This document shows, piece by piece, positions 1 to 9,600 of a stretch of DNA of 51,160 bases (its first letter is position 1; every line of letters begins with the position of its first letter). Origin of the DNA: an uncultured bacterium (lineage in GTDB: Bacteria > Armatimonadota > JACIXR01); the NCBI GenBank assembly GCA_938041455.1, contig CALITO010000044.1:1-51160 (forward strand), given 5' to 3'. Position numbers and translations under genes: made by a program. Below the pieces are notes generated by a model. That model did not search any database, was not told where the DNA came from, and was given only the letters and a program-made list of their open reading frames with translations.

Positions 1-89
1 TCTATAACTTCTTGAGAGAAGAGAACCTCCCCTCTTTTAACTAATGCCTCGTTATATCTTGGCCAATTATACTTGTCTCCTATTTTCAT
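1..89 (-). CDS. Partial transposase N-terminus (IS5/IS4-like), runs off left edge
   Basis: Only the first 29 codons are in the window. The peptide starts MKIGDKYNWPRY and continues NEALVKRGEVLF. The 'NW..YNEALV+RGE+LF' pattern is typical of the N-terminus of IS5/IS4-group DDE transposases; the catalytic residues lie outside the window. ATG at 87-89 is the first start after an in-frame TGA (96-98), and no strong Shine-Dalgarno is seen. About 35 bases upstream lies GGTTTTGTTGAATAATT (minus strand, 124-140), which matches repeats elsewhere in the window and is read here as the element's terminal sequence. Recognition rests on a short peptide, so the family is tentative. Confidence 0.55.
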   Translation of the reverse strand, partial: MKIGDKYNWPRYNEALVKRGEVLFSQEVI

Positions 90-123
90 ATTCCATCAAT
101 ACTTATCGTAAGCTCTTTGGCTT

Positions 124-140
124 AATTATTCAACAAAACC
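124..140 (-). repeat. Putative IS terminal repeat GGTTTTGTTGAATAATT
   Basis: Seventeen bases identical to 28062-28078. The core TTGTTGAATAA recurs at 4398, 15300, 21376 and as inverted partners at 4482 and 21574. Here it lies just upstream of the transposase start and overlaps the last codons and stop of the methyltransferase pseudogene, as expected if the IS inserted into the 3' end of that gene. Confidence 0.5.
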
Positions 141-1394
141 TAATTTTTCAAATTTAAATCCTACCTCTTCGCAAAATTTTTTAGTTGTCATTGTGGTTGG
201 GATTTTCTTACCATCAACAGTTGAGTCTCCAACTACAATCGCTAATTTGCCACCTGGTTTTAACGCCCAGAAGATATTTTTTATAGATTCTTTTAAATCC
301 TCATAATACAAGGCAACTCTTGTAGGTAATCCAGCATAATTATTTCGGGGCTTTCCATTTTTCATCCCCAAATATTTTGATTCAATCTTTTTCATATCTA
401 CACCTAAATAATCATAAGCAATTTTGTCTTTTCCCACATAATCTATTGAAAAGTAATAAGGTGGACTCGTAATGCACGCATCAAATTTTCCTTCTAATTC
501 GCCCATATTTTTGAGTTGAAGAGCATCTCCTCCGATGATTTTAGCAGGCTCAAATTTAAGCCCGTATTTTTCTTTAATTTCCATCGTCTTTTTATAACAA
601 TCTTTTATGTAATTCAGTTTTTCAATAAAAAGCCCCATCTTACCTTTTTGGTTATACCTTGAAGTTCTTAGGAAAGCATCAGCTGTATCAAAATATATTA
701 CTAACATCAATTTGTGTATTGTAGGGTTAGGGTGCTGCCATTTTCTATTTTCTATTGCCTTTAAGATACCCTGTAGCTCGCTTGCTGTAAAATTCAGTTT
801 CTCTTCTTCAATAAAAAGCAAATCGTTTTTCAGTTCGGATAAAATAATTCCCATAGGGGTAATATCTATACCAACGCTTTTAATTCCCATAAGAGATGCT
901 TCATGTGTGGTAGTTCCAGAGCCATTGAATGGATCAAGAAGGAGTGAGTTGTGGTTTAATTTAAAAGCGTTGATTAAAGTTCTAACCACTCTGGGATAAA
1001 ATTTGCCTTTATATGGATAAAGATTATGGAAGGCGTAAGCATTAGTATCACCAAATTTATCCACAAACTCGGTATAAAGGGTTGTTTTCCCCTTAACTTT
1101 TTCAAGATGGGCAACTCTTAACCTAACGAATTCTTCATCACCTTTGAAGTTAACCACTCTATTAACAGGGTCAATTGTATATTCGTCAGTTAATCCTCGT
1201 AATTCCAAATCCAAAAATTCCAAATCAGCTAAAGTCTACATCCAAAAGCCAAAAGTTGTATCTCCCTTTGGAAGAATATAATTTGCGAATTCCTTAGCAT
1301 AAGCATCCATTATTTCCTCATAAGATGGGAACTCGTAAGTTCCAAATAGGGTCGCTTGTTTCCTTCGTTTTTTAGAGGCGGTGTCTTCATTCAT
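126..1394 (-). pseudogene. DNA methyltransferase (N6-adenine/N4-cytosine type), in-frame amber and IS-truncated
   Basis: A Rossmann DNA methyltransferase carrying the SAM-binding motif DPFNGSGT followed by the catalytic motif TSPPYY, i.e. motif I before motif IV. The longest open part runs from a TTG at 1223 to 126 (365 residues). The same frame stays open further upstream to an ATG at 1394 with a GAGG Shine-Dalgarno (52 codons, containing ATLFGTYEFPSYEEIM), interrupted only by a TAG at 1236-1238. The text on either side of the TAG (FGFWM / TLADLEFLDLEL) reads as one continuous protein. The 3' end is also abnormal: the last codons GFVE-stop are supplied by the IS-like terminal repeat, so the native C-terminus is probably missing. 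No restriction enzyme is visible next to it. I infer a decayed modification gene; a sequencing error at the TAG is the alternative. Confidence 0.75.
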
Positions 1395-1498
1395 ATTTCC
1401 TCATCTCTCAATTTACCCAATTTTCTTCCTATTTTTTATATAAACATAACTTAAATTAAAGACGCTGTCAATCACCTTGGGCAGGGAATTTTATAGGT

Positions 1499-3811
1499 TC
1501 ATCTAATTGCTATCTTCTTGATACAATTAGGGGGAAGCTCTACGCTAAAGTTTCTCTTCAGATTGATGAATTTGCTAATGGGTTGGTCATTTGTGTTCAG
1601 GAGTAGGAGATGGGTGGGGAAAAGAGTAGCATAAACGCCATCTTGCACCCCATCTGGAATGGGACATCCCTCCGCTCTTAACTTGTCAACCAGCAAGGCA
1701 AAGAGCTTCTCCTTTTCCGCCCAACTAAATGGGAGGAAAATCGTCTTCCCCTTGCCCAGCCTTTTCACTCCCTTTTCTTTATCAAATAGTTCATCGAAGG
1801 GGGCGGTATCTCCTTCAACGGTCGCCATCTGGGAAACGCCACAGGAGAAGAGAATCCCTCCGTTTTCCACCCATTTTTTAATAAGTTTTATATCCTCCCT
1901 CTCTATGAACTCCCCCGCTATTATGATGAAGAATTTGTATTTCTTTAGGGCGCCATCTCTCAACATCGTCTCGTCCAGGAAGTCAACATCAACAAGGTCC
2001 CTTATAAGGGCAACCCTTTCTGGGAAATCAGCCCAGCGGATGGCAAGGGAAGTTTTGGGATAGAACACCGCGACTTCTACTTGGGGGGAAGACATCTCCT
2101 CCAGATAGGGATAGTTTTCTCGGAAAACCTCCATCCTTTTCTCTGTGCTGATGATATTTGAGTTGTATTCGTGGAGTTGTTTCGCTCCGCTTGCTACGAC
2201 ATTATAGATTCTGGCAGTGATTCCCTTCTCGTTTACTCCCGCAGCAGGTTCAAAGCCATAGAAGGCGCCGTAGAACTTGCCTGAAGAAGCTACCCAACGG
2301 GTGAGATAGAAATTGAAGGGGTAATCCGAACCCTCATTGGTAATCCTTACCCCACATCTATGTTTGCCAGCCACCTTACATTGCTCGGCAAAGTCGCTCC
2401 CATGGGGAGGGACTGCGTCACCTCCCGTGCAAAGGTAGACTTCGGTATCGGGGAAGTATTTCTTCGCGATGAGGAGCCACTGCTCAGCCCACCTCGTCAT
2501 CTCCCCTCTATACCAATTAACGAAATCCAGCCATCGCCGTCTGCTTTGAGCATCCCAAGGAGTGAAGGTGCCCGGGGGAGTAGGAGCATCTTCCCTTATA
2601 CCACTTTCTACCTTTAAAGGGGGGAATTCTACATCCTCGTAGGAGGGAAAATCGGTCCCCCAAGCGGAGTTGAGCTTTTCAATCGTTCCATACTTCTTCC
2701 TCATAGCCTCCCTAAAGGACCTCTTAGCATAAGGGTCTCCACACCAGTAGCCGGGATGGGTATGATAGACGCCGGGAATCTGGAATGTCCAACCCCCACC
2801 CCAGACAGGGAATATGGCTTCTCCATAATCACCGCTTATGCCCAAGAGGACGGATTCTATCACCCCCGTCTTACCATAGCGCTCGGCAAATTTAGAAAGG
2901 AAACGCTCAATCCATTTGGGGAGATGGGGATTCCAGATAGATTCTATCTTGCTGGCTATGTTGTGTTCCAAACAAACTGCCCCTATATGCTGGTCGGTTT
3001 CCCTGAACCACTTGGGGGTAGCGTAGGCTGGGCCAAGGATGAGAAATGGCACCCATTTCAACCCGTATTTCTTCAAAATCTCGACCTGCTTATCCCAACG
3101 CTCCCAGTTCCATTTATCTTTCTCGGGTTCAACGCTCTCCCAGGTTACATAGGATTCCACACTTGTGACTCCTAAAGCCTTGAAAAGCGCCGCCTGGCTC
3201 TCCGTCGCATCATTGCCGAAAGTTACCTCTCTGCTCTTCACAGGCGCGGCTGACTTGAACTTGCTTTCCTCCATAATCTTTTGAATCCTCCTTTCTGGGT
3301 CATAATCCTTGGGCTTTTCCCTGGAGACCTCTATCTTGTGAACATATATCCTCTTAGAGGGAGCGAAAATGCGGAAATCCGCTCCCCAATTCTGGCGATT
3401 GGCAAAATGGGCATCTTCGATGTGAAAGGTTATCCTCTGCCATTTATAGGTGCCAAGGCGAAGTTCCATAGGGAGGTCTTTATAGGGGTTGCCCGAAGCG
3501 TCATATTGGAGGGTGAAAGGGCCAAAGTCGTCATAATATTCAATTGTTATGTAAACTTCGTTTGTTCCGCCCTTCAAAAAGGAGTCGTCCAGTTGGAAAT
3601 AAATATAGAGGGAGTGGCTATCCACATCGTTATATCTACAGGATTTGCCATCAATGATGGCGGGCAGGTTGATGCCATCGCCTCCCGAGGGGCAGGCGAG
3701 CCCATTTTCCACATTGCGTTCACCGAGGATAATAGAAGGATTTTTGGCCTCCTCCCCTCTCAAGATGCTTAGAACAAGGAAAAGGACAAAAGGCAGAGCC
3801 TTTCTATACAT
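1499..3811 (-). CDS. Secreted GH42-like (clan GH-A) beta-galactosidase-type hydrolase
   Basis: 770 residues with an N-terminal signal peptide (about 1-22). Residues about 25-165 form a beta-sandwich (CBM-like) region. A TIM-barrel section follows (about 195-560) with VTWESVEPEKDKWNWERWD and later GISGDYGEA (Glu about 331, candidate acid/base) and RITNEGSDYP (candidate nucleophile Glu). The C-terminal part (IIIAGEFIEREDIKLIKKW, ENGGILFSCG) resembles the class I glutamine-amidotransferase-like trimerisation domain that follows the barrel in GH42 enzymes. The order barrel then amidotransferase-like domain is GH42-like, but the extra N-terminal module and divergent active-site context leave the exact family open. 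It lies 21 bases behind the pilin-like gene and is probably co-transcribed with it. The substrate is inferred to be a beta-galactoside or related glycan outside the cytoplasm. Confidence 0.7.
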   Translation of the reverse strand: MYRKALPFVLFLVLSILRGEEAKNPSIILGERNVENGLACPSGGDGINLPAIIDGKSCRYNDVDSHSLYIYFQLDDSFLKGGTNEVYITIEYYDDFGPFTLQYDASGNPYKDLPMELRLGTYKWQRITFHIEDAHFANRQNWGADFRIFAPSKRIYVHKIEVSREKPKDYDPERRIQKIMEESKFKSAAPVKSREVTFGNDATESQAALFKALGVTSVESYVTWESVEPEKDKWNWERWDKQVEILKKYGLKWVPFLILGPAYATPKWFRETDQHIGAVCLEHNIASKIESIWNPHLPKWIERFLSKFAERYGKTGVIESVLLGISGDYGEAIFPVWGGGWTFQIPGVYHTHPGYWCGDPYAKRSFREAMRKKYGTIEKLNSAWGTDFPSYEDVEFPPLKVESGIREDAPTPPGTFTPWDAQSRRRWLDFVNWYRGEMTRWAEQWLLIAKKYFPDTEVYLCTGGDAVPPHGSDFAEQCKVAGKHRCGVRITNEGSDYPFNFYLTRWVASSGKFYGAFYGFEPAAGVNEKGITARIYNVVASGAKQLHEYNSNIISTEKRMEVFRENYPYLEEMSSPQVEVAVFYPKTSLAIRWADFPERVALIRDLVDVDFLDETMLRDGALKKYKFFIIIAGEFIEREDIKLIKKWVENGGILFSCGVSQMATVEGDTAPFDELFDKEKGVKRLGKGKTIFLPFSWAEKEKLFALLVDKLRAEGCPIPDGVQDGVYATLFPTHLLLLNTNDQPISKFINLKRNFSVELPPNCIKKIAIR

Positions 3812-3832
3812 TTTCTCAACACTCCTTACTCT

Positions 3833-4369
3833 TTACCAATAAAGCAACCGCACCGCGTGATGGAAAAAGGCATCCACAAGGAAAGGATTAGCATAACAAT
3901 GCATATAAAGTTTTTCGCCTTTTTTCACCAACACATAAGTCCCAGCAGGAAAGGTTTCATAAACTACCACATCCCCAATGCCACTTACCTCTGAATAGTA
4001 ATCCCTGCCACAATACCCAAAATAGCCTTCCTCACCCGTGGGCTCCATTGCGGTGCCGGCCTCTGCCCACTTAGTCCAAGGATTGGCTGGATTCTTTGAA
4101 AGAATATGACCGTTATCACTCAAACCGCCTTTGCTCACACCGATGAAATGTTCGATAGCCACGATATGCATATCCTCCTTCGCTACTATACTTTCAGAGC
4201 GCCTGTCTACCTCACCTGCTGCTACAAGATAAGGCCCTGTATTTATAGTTATAGCCTTTAGTTCCTTTTGCTCCTCAACTCCAACCTTTGGCAAAGATGT
4301 GGCATAAATTAAAATCCCGCCCAACATACCTATTAGCAGGCCGATTAAAGTAAAGCCTTTCAGGAACAT
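3833..4369 (-). CDS. Pilin-like membrane-anchored protein lacking Glu5
   Basis: 178 residues. The N-terminus MFLKGFTLIGLLIGMLGGIL has the type IV prepilin cleavage context (K-G then F-T-L-I), but the position normally held by Glu5 is Gly. The hydrophobic helix is followed by about 145 residues that look beta-rich and contain AIEHFIGVSKGG and PAGTYVLVKKGEKLYMH; I do not recognise this domain. The H-X9-DG signature found in the other pseudopilins here is absent. Start ATG at 4367-4369 has a strong AAGGAGGTGA Shine-Dalgarno. It is first in a two-gene unit with the GH42-like hydrolase. It could be a tip-type minor pseudopilin (GspK also lacks Glu5) or simply an anchored protein with a converging N-terminus. 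Confidence 0.6.
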   Translation of the reverse strand: MFLKGFTLIGLLIGMLGGILIYATSLPKVGVEEQKELKAITINTGPYLVAAGEVDRRSESIVAKEDMHIVAIEHFIGVSKGGLSDNGHILSKNPANPWTKWAEAGTAMEPTGEEGYFGYCGRDYYSEVSGIGDVVVYETFPAGTYVLVKKGEKLYMHCYANPFLVDAFFHHAVRLLYW

Positions 4370-4395
4370 TTAAATCACCTCCTTTTTAAATTAAT

Positions 4396-4495
4396 GCTTG
4401 TTGAATAAACCTCTCGCGAAAATTATAACTGCTTTACCTCCTTGCCAGCAATTAACTCGAATCTCTGACCTCCCGAACCCATTATTCAACAAAGC
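4396..4495. mobile_element. Miniature element with TTGTTGAATAA terminal inverted repeats
   Basis: The left end GCTTGTTGAATAA (4396-4408) and the right end TTATTCAACAAAGC (4482-4495) are inverted repeats with a single one-base slip. The 100-bp element has no coding capacity. It lies between the divergent pilin-like and lptD-like genes, and its right end stops just before the lptD-like promoter. The termini match the sequence beside the partial transposase at 1-140, so a non-autonomous (MITE-like) derivative is inferred. Confidence 0.5.
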
Positions 4496-4501
4496 AACAA
4501 A

Positions 4502-4530
4502 TTAACGAGGTAGGAGGAGTTTTATATAAT
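4502..4530 (+). promoter_or_regulatory. Promoter of the lptD-like gene (leaderless layout)
   Basis: TTAACG, 17-base spacer, TATAAT (4525-4530). Only 8 bases separate the -10 box from ATG 4539, so transcription should start about 2 bases before the start codon. Confidence 0.5.
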
Positions 4531-4538
4531 AATTGACG

Positions 4539-6665
4539 ATGCTTGCTGGAGTTAAGGCGAGATTTTTTCTCTGTCTCCTCCTTTTTCCTCTCGCATTCGG
4601 AGGCGAGGGGAGTATAACCGCTCAAAAAGCCAAGTATCTTCCCACGGAGGAGCAAATAATCGGGGAAAATGTGGTTATCAAATATGAAGATTACGAGGTG
4701 CGGGGCGATAAGTTGATTCTTAATTTGGAGGATAAAACGGGCATTGTTGAAGGAAACGCCGTCCTCATAAGAGGAGGGGAGGTATTGAGAGGGGAAAAGC
4801 TCTCCTTTAACTGGGAGAAAGAAAGTTGGAAGATGATAGTGGGTAGGGCGGAGATAGAGCCTAAGAGATTGCAAGGGGCGGAGGGACCCCTTTTCCTTTA
4901 TGCGGAGGAGGCGGGGGGAAGCGTTAACCAACTGGAGGGGAAAGGTATTTCCCTCACCACCTGCTCTCTTCTTCACCCCCATTATAGTTTGGACGCTAAG
5001 GAGATCCTCGTTCTCTTCGGCGACAAGTTGGTGGCGAGGGATGTATCCCTCGTTGTTCTGGGTAAATCCCTTTTCCACCTCCCCTATCTCGTCATCCCCT
5101 TAAAAGGGCCGGCTCGTGAGAGCTTCGTTCCCCAGGTGGGAAGTGACCCCTACCAGGGATTCTTCATCAAATCTTCCTACCCCTATCTTTCCACCGCGGT
5201 AGCAAGTGGCATCCTGAAATTGGATTACATCCAAAAAAGGGGAACGGGACAAGGCATAGAGCATATATTCAAATATCCCGATCTTGATGCTTCCCTTTCC
5301 TTATACCATATTGCCCCCTCTACTGGTGAGGGAGAGAGTTTGATGGCAGGAGGAAAGGTTAACTGGAAGGGTATAGGTTGGCGAGCCTCCCTTCTTTCCG
5401 ATTTTCAGAAAAATAGCCTTTGGTATGGAGGTTCCTCAAGAACTTCTTCCTGGGAGGCAGCGCTTAGGCGAAGCACTACGAAGGGAAGCCTTGACTTGAA
5501 CTATCGTCTCCAAAATATAGCGGGCTTCTATTCCTCGGGAAGTTCCCTCTCCTCCCTGCTTTATAATCTGCGTCCAACTCCCCGAAGCAACCTCAGCCTG
5601 CGACTGGAAAGCTCAGAACTTTCTTATTATGGCTCGGCTCCAGATAAGGAACTGCGGTCAAGCTTCACATTCGCTCAACAAGGGAAGATAGGATGGGAGG
5701 TAAATGCCACTCGGAGAGACGATCTGGACAAGGAAAGCTACCCCTACGACATCAACTTCTTCTTCCTTGAGAAGATGCCCGAGATAACCCTGAGGGCATT
5801 CCAACCCTTTTCCTCTTTTCCCCTGAATGCGGAGGTGAAGCTGGGCAGATACCGCCAACTCATAACTAAGCCTTTCCTCTCCCGAGGCACTATCTCCCTC
5901 TCCTCTTCCTTGCGGATTCCCCAAAGCCCGGACAAACAAAGAAAGCCCACTTTGGACTTGGGGGTAGAGTTCTTCCAGGGCGTATATGGTGATGGGACAG
6001 CCCTTTACTCCTATTCCCTTCGCCCTTCCCTCCGATTACCTATCGGCTCCTCCTCGCTTTCCCTCTCTTTCAGACATACTGCCTCCCGTGGCTATAGCCC
6101 CTTTTATGCTGACCAAACCTACCCCTATACTGTCTTGAACGCGGGCTGGACGCTTTCTCGTGGTTATGAAAGGTATTCACTCCAAGGCGGCTACGATTTC
6201 CGCAAAGGTTATCCATTTTCAATAACGGGGAATTTGGAACTATCTCCTCGCTGGGGCAATCTGCTTGTCTATCTTGGCTATGAACCTCGCAAGGGGGTAT
6301 GGCGGGATATAATAGCTACCTTGAGGATAGGTGAGAGGACACAGCCCCTTTGGAATGTGAACATCCGCTATGCCACGGAGGAAGGAAGGTTGGCTTTTTG
6401 CCGAGGGATGGGGAAATTGCAATTTGGAAAATTGTGGAGTTTGGAAGGCTACTTCGGCTACAACGGCTACAGGGGAAAATTCGACGAGTTGGACCTTGCC
6501 TTAACGAGGGATTTGCACTGTTGGGTGGCTTCCCTTTTCTATAATAAGCGAAGGAAAGAGTTCAGTTTTAACATATACCTCAAGGCATTTCCTATCCAGA
6601 TGCGCACACTCGGTATAGGTAAGCAAGGGCAGTTCATCGGGACAAATGTGGGAACATACTATTAG
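4539..6665 (+). CDS. lptD: LptD/OstA-like outer-membrane assembly protein
   Basis: About 708 residues. Signal peptide (FFLCLLLFPLAFGGEG), then an N-terminal OstA/LptA-type beta-jellyroll built of repeated short strands (about 25-130: TAQKAKYLPTEEQIIGENVV, VEGNAVLIRGGEVLRGEKLS), then a long beta-barrel domain with FVPQVGSDPYQGFFIKSSYP and many aromatic alternating strands to an aromatic C-terminus. In known members it inserts LPS into the outer leaflet of the outer membrane, so this gene supports a didermic cell. A TTG at 4533 would add two residues, but the -10 box at 4525-4530 places the transcript start near 4537 and favours ATG 4539. No other lpt gene lies beside it. Orthology is moderate because barrels diverge quickly. 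Confidence 0.75.
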   Translation: MLAGVKARFFLCLLLFPLAFGGEGSITAQKAKYLPTEEQIIGENVVIKYEDYEVRGDKLILNLEDKTGIVEGNAVLIRGGEVLRGEKLSFNWEKESWKMIVGRAEIEPKRLQGAEGPLFLYAEEAGGSVNQLEGKGISLTTCSLLHPHYSLDAKEILVLFGDKLVARDVSLVVLGKSLFHLPYLVIPLKGPARESFVPQVGSDPYQGFFIKSSYPYLSTAVASGILKLDYIQKRGTGQGIEHIFKYPDLDASLSLYHIAPSTGEGESLMAGGKVNWKGIGWRASLLSDFQKNSLWYGGSSRTSSWEAALRRSTTKGSLDLNYRLQNIAGFYSSGSSLSSLLYNLRPTPRSNLSLRLESSELSYYGSAPDKELRSSFTFAQQGKIGWEVNATRRDDLDKESYPYDINFFFLEKMPEITLRAFQPFSSFPLNAEVKLGRYRQLITKPFLSRGTISLSSSLRIPQSPDKQRKPTLDLGVEFFQGVYGDGTALYSYSLRPSLRLPIGSSSLSLSFRHTASRGYSPFYADQTYPYTVLNAGWTLSRGYERYSLQGGYDFRKGYPFSITGNLELSPRWGNLLVYLGYEPRKGVWRDIIATLRIGERTQPLWNVNIRYATEEGRLAFCRGMGKLQFGKLWSLEGYFGYNGYRGKFDELDLALTRDLHCWVASLFYNKRRKEFSFNIYLKAFPIQMRTLGIGKQGQFIGTNVGTYY

Positions 6666-6672
6666 CCTGTAT

Positions 6673-9600
6673 TTATTTGGGGACGAGCCTGAGGGTTATC
6701 TTTTCGCCGAAGAAAGCCCTCTCCTCAGCAAGCATCAGGAAGGTTATCTTTAATTCCTTTACAAGGCGCTTGAATAAAAGGAAAGGTGGGATTTCCGCAT
6801 CTTTCAAGAAGGGCGTGTTTTGGGGTATTCCCACCTTTACATCCCAACCTCCCCCATAGCAGAAAAGATAAACCGCTCCCTTTTCCTTCGTTTTCTCGGG
6901 CGATATCCATTCCGCCTCACCTATGTTCCCCACCGATGCCCTGCACCAAATCTCCCCGCTCCCATCCACCTCCAGGACATCCCCATCCTGAACCCTCCTC
7001 CATTCACCGCCCTTATCCTTTATCTCAATATAATTGAACTCCGCGTTGAGATACTTTAAGGGGTTTCTCCCATTATAGGGGACATTGCCCACAGCAATAA
7101 GGGGTGTAGTGAGGGAATTTGTGCCAGTCCCCTCGGTCTTCAAGTAGGGCGTCTTTCCTCCTTCCACAAGTTGAAGGTAAACAGGAGCGTAGTGGTCCCA
7201 GGCGTCCCGTGGGTAGGCGTCAAAATCTATGGTTATCACAGCATCTGGGTCTGGTTTTTTGCGGGGCTGGGAAGCGAATAGGGGATTGTATTTCTTTATC
7301 ACCTCGGCGACTGGGCGGAGTGTCCAATCGGGATTGATTATCCCAGCATCGCTCATCTCCCCCACTCTAAATCCCCCTGGATACCACCAGGGGGCACACC
7401 CTCTTGCCCCCGATTCTATGAACATCTTGTAGAACTTCTCTTCCTCTTCTTTTTGATATTCCAATCTCTCCTTCGGCGTCCAGACCATCCAGTCCTCCCA
7501 AGCTGTCCCATTTGGCCATATCGGTCCGCAGAACTCCATCCAGACCACCGGCTTTTCCCTGCTGATAAAACGATAATATAGAGTGATCAAACCACCCTTC
7601 CTTATATCCTCCCAAGGGGTGGGGTTCCCGTATCCTTTGGTGTGGAGGTTGTATCCCTCGGGGCAGAGGAAATCAACATGCTTGGCAACTCCCACGGAAT
7701 AGAGATGCGCGCCCCAATAGGCGTTTGGTAACCCGCACGCTCCTCCCCGAAAACTTATGAGATGATGGGGATCAACCTCCCTTATCGCTTTCACCACCGC
7801 ATTGTATCTTTTGCTTGCGAAATCGCTAAAGAAGCGAAGGAAAGCAGCGTCCGCTCGGCTATTGTTCAGACCTAAGGGAGGGGCCACCCTTCCATTTTCC
7901 CTTCGCAACTTGATGCCGAAATCCGCCTCCGCGTTCTCAACGCTACCATATCTTTCTTTGAGCCATTTCTCCCAGGCGGAGTCAAAAGCCCCGGCCTGAA
8001 TCCTCAGCACCTCCGCGGGTTCCCATGCTATATCATAGGCGAAGATGGTGGTTATGTTGGGAAGCCCGCACTCCTTTATGAAGCGAAATACATCGGTTTG
8101 GGAATGCGACGCCAGTCCCACCTCTCCTATTCCTCCCCCTTTGCTTAAGGAGCGAATAACTTCCTCATCAAAATTGAAGGGATTAGCCGGGATGTAGAGC
8201 ATAACCTTCATCCCGTGCTTATCAGCTCTATGAAGGAAATCCAGAAGATTCCTCACAACCCTTTTCTCACCCGATATAAGACTTACATCAGCCCCAACAG
8301 CGGAGAGCATATTTATTCCCAGCCCTTCCAAAATGGAGAGGTCCCTCTCTATAAGAAGGGGGTCGTAAAGGCTGGGAGCCAGCCAATTGCCAGCGTATAT
8401 ATCCGCATCTAAGCCTCCCAGAATAGATGGCCAGTAGTTAATTCCCCTTGGAAACCACTTCTTCCCCTTCAGATAGAAATCCGAGCCCTTTACTTGAACG
8501 AACTCCTCCCGTTTGGGCGGTTTTGGAGGAGCAAGGACAAGGAGTGGATGGCTTATTCTGTCCAATAATTTACCACCCTGCCAAAGTTCTATCACCACGC
8601 TGTAGCCATCGGAGGGAGCCGATGCCTTCCACTGCCACTCAACTACTCCCTTCCCTTCCTCACCTAAGGATAGGGGCTTATCCCCTTGGAAAACGATTTC
8701 CTTTCCCTTGAAGATTTTACACTTTGTGAGAAAAGTTTTTTCCTTTCCTCCTAACTTGAAGATATGAGCGCCCAGTTTGACTGTTTCTCCCAGATTATAG
8801 AGGAAGTGTTCTGCCCCTCCCTCAAAAATGAAAGCTCCCTGAAGCCTATCTATAGTTTGAAGAAGTATCTCGGTGAGGGCTTCCTTTTGAATATCGGCGG
8901 GGTTTTGGAGATGGAAGGAGAGGAGTGCACCGCCATCCCCTTTAATCAGGATAGAAGCTAATGTTCCCCTACTATCTCCTTTCTCATAAGCCTCTATGAG
9001 GGGAATCCAACGCCAGAGCCTATCCCTATTATAGCCCCTTCCCTGAGGACGCCAGACGGGGGAGAAACCTTCTATTCTCTCCCTCGTTTGCCAGTTTCTG
9101 AGGAAAACCGCTTGGGAAGAGGTGCGGAACTCCTCTATATTTGTCAGGGGATAGATTTTGTAGGAAGGGCTGATCGTCTCAAGGTTTATTGGGCGAAGGG
9201 TGGAGGGGCTGGGAATGGCTTGAATCTCCTCAGGGACAGCCATAGTTCCAACCTCGTCAACCCAAAAGGTGTGCTTACCTCCTCCTATTTTGGCTGTATG
9301 GGAATCGGATATACCGAAGATGATTTGCTGGGCATTTTGGGGATTGAAGCAATCGCCGGGGAAGCCCCTTCCAAGGCTGGGATTGTCCCTCCAGTAGAGG
9401 AAGGCTCTGGGAGGTAAGGCGTAGAACCTCCACTCGGGGGTCAGTTCCACGACCGCTATCCACCGGGAAAGGTCCTTCTCCCGCCATTCAACGGACATAA
9501 GAGTTGTGGTTTCGTCTCCCTTAGCCCAAAAGCAAGTGAGGGTATGTCCTTGGGGGAAGGGAGATTTAGGGGAAATGGGGGAGCTAGCTGCTCCCCAGCC

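Noticed and set aside
4482-5078. 198-residue minus-strand ORF
   Set aside because: It is antisense to the lptD-like gene and has low-complexity, Leu/Ser-rich translation without a domain.
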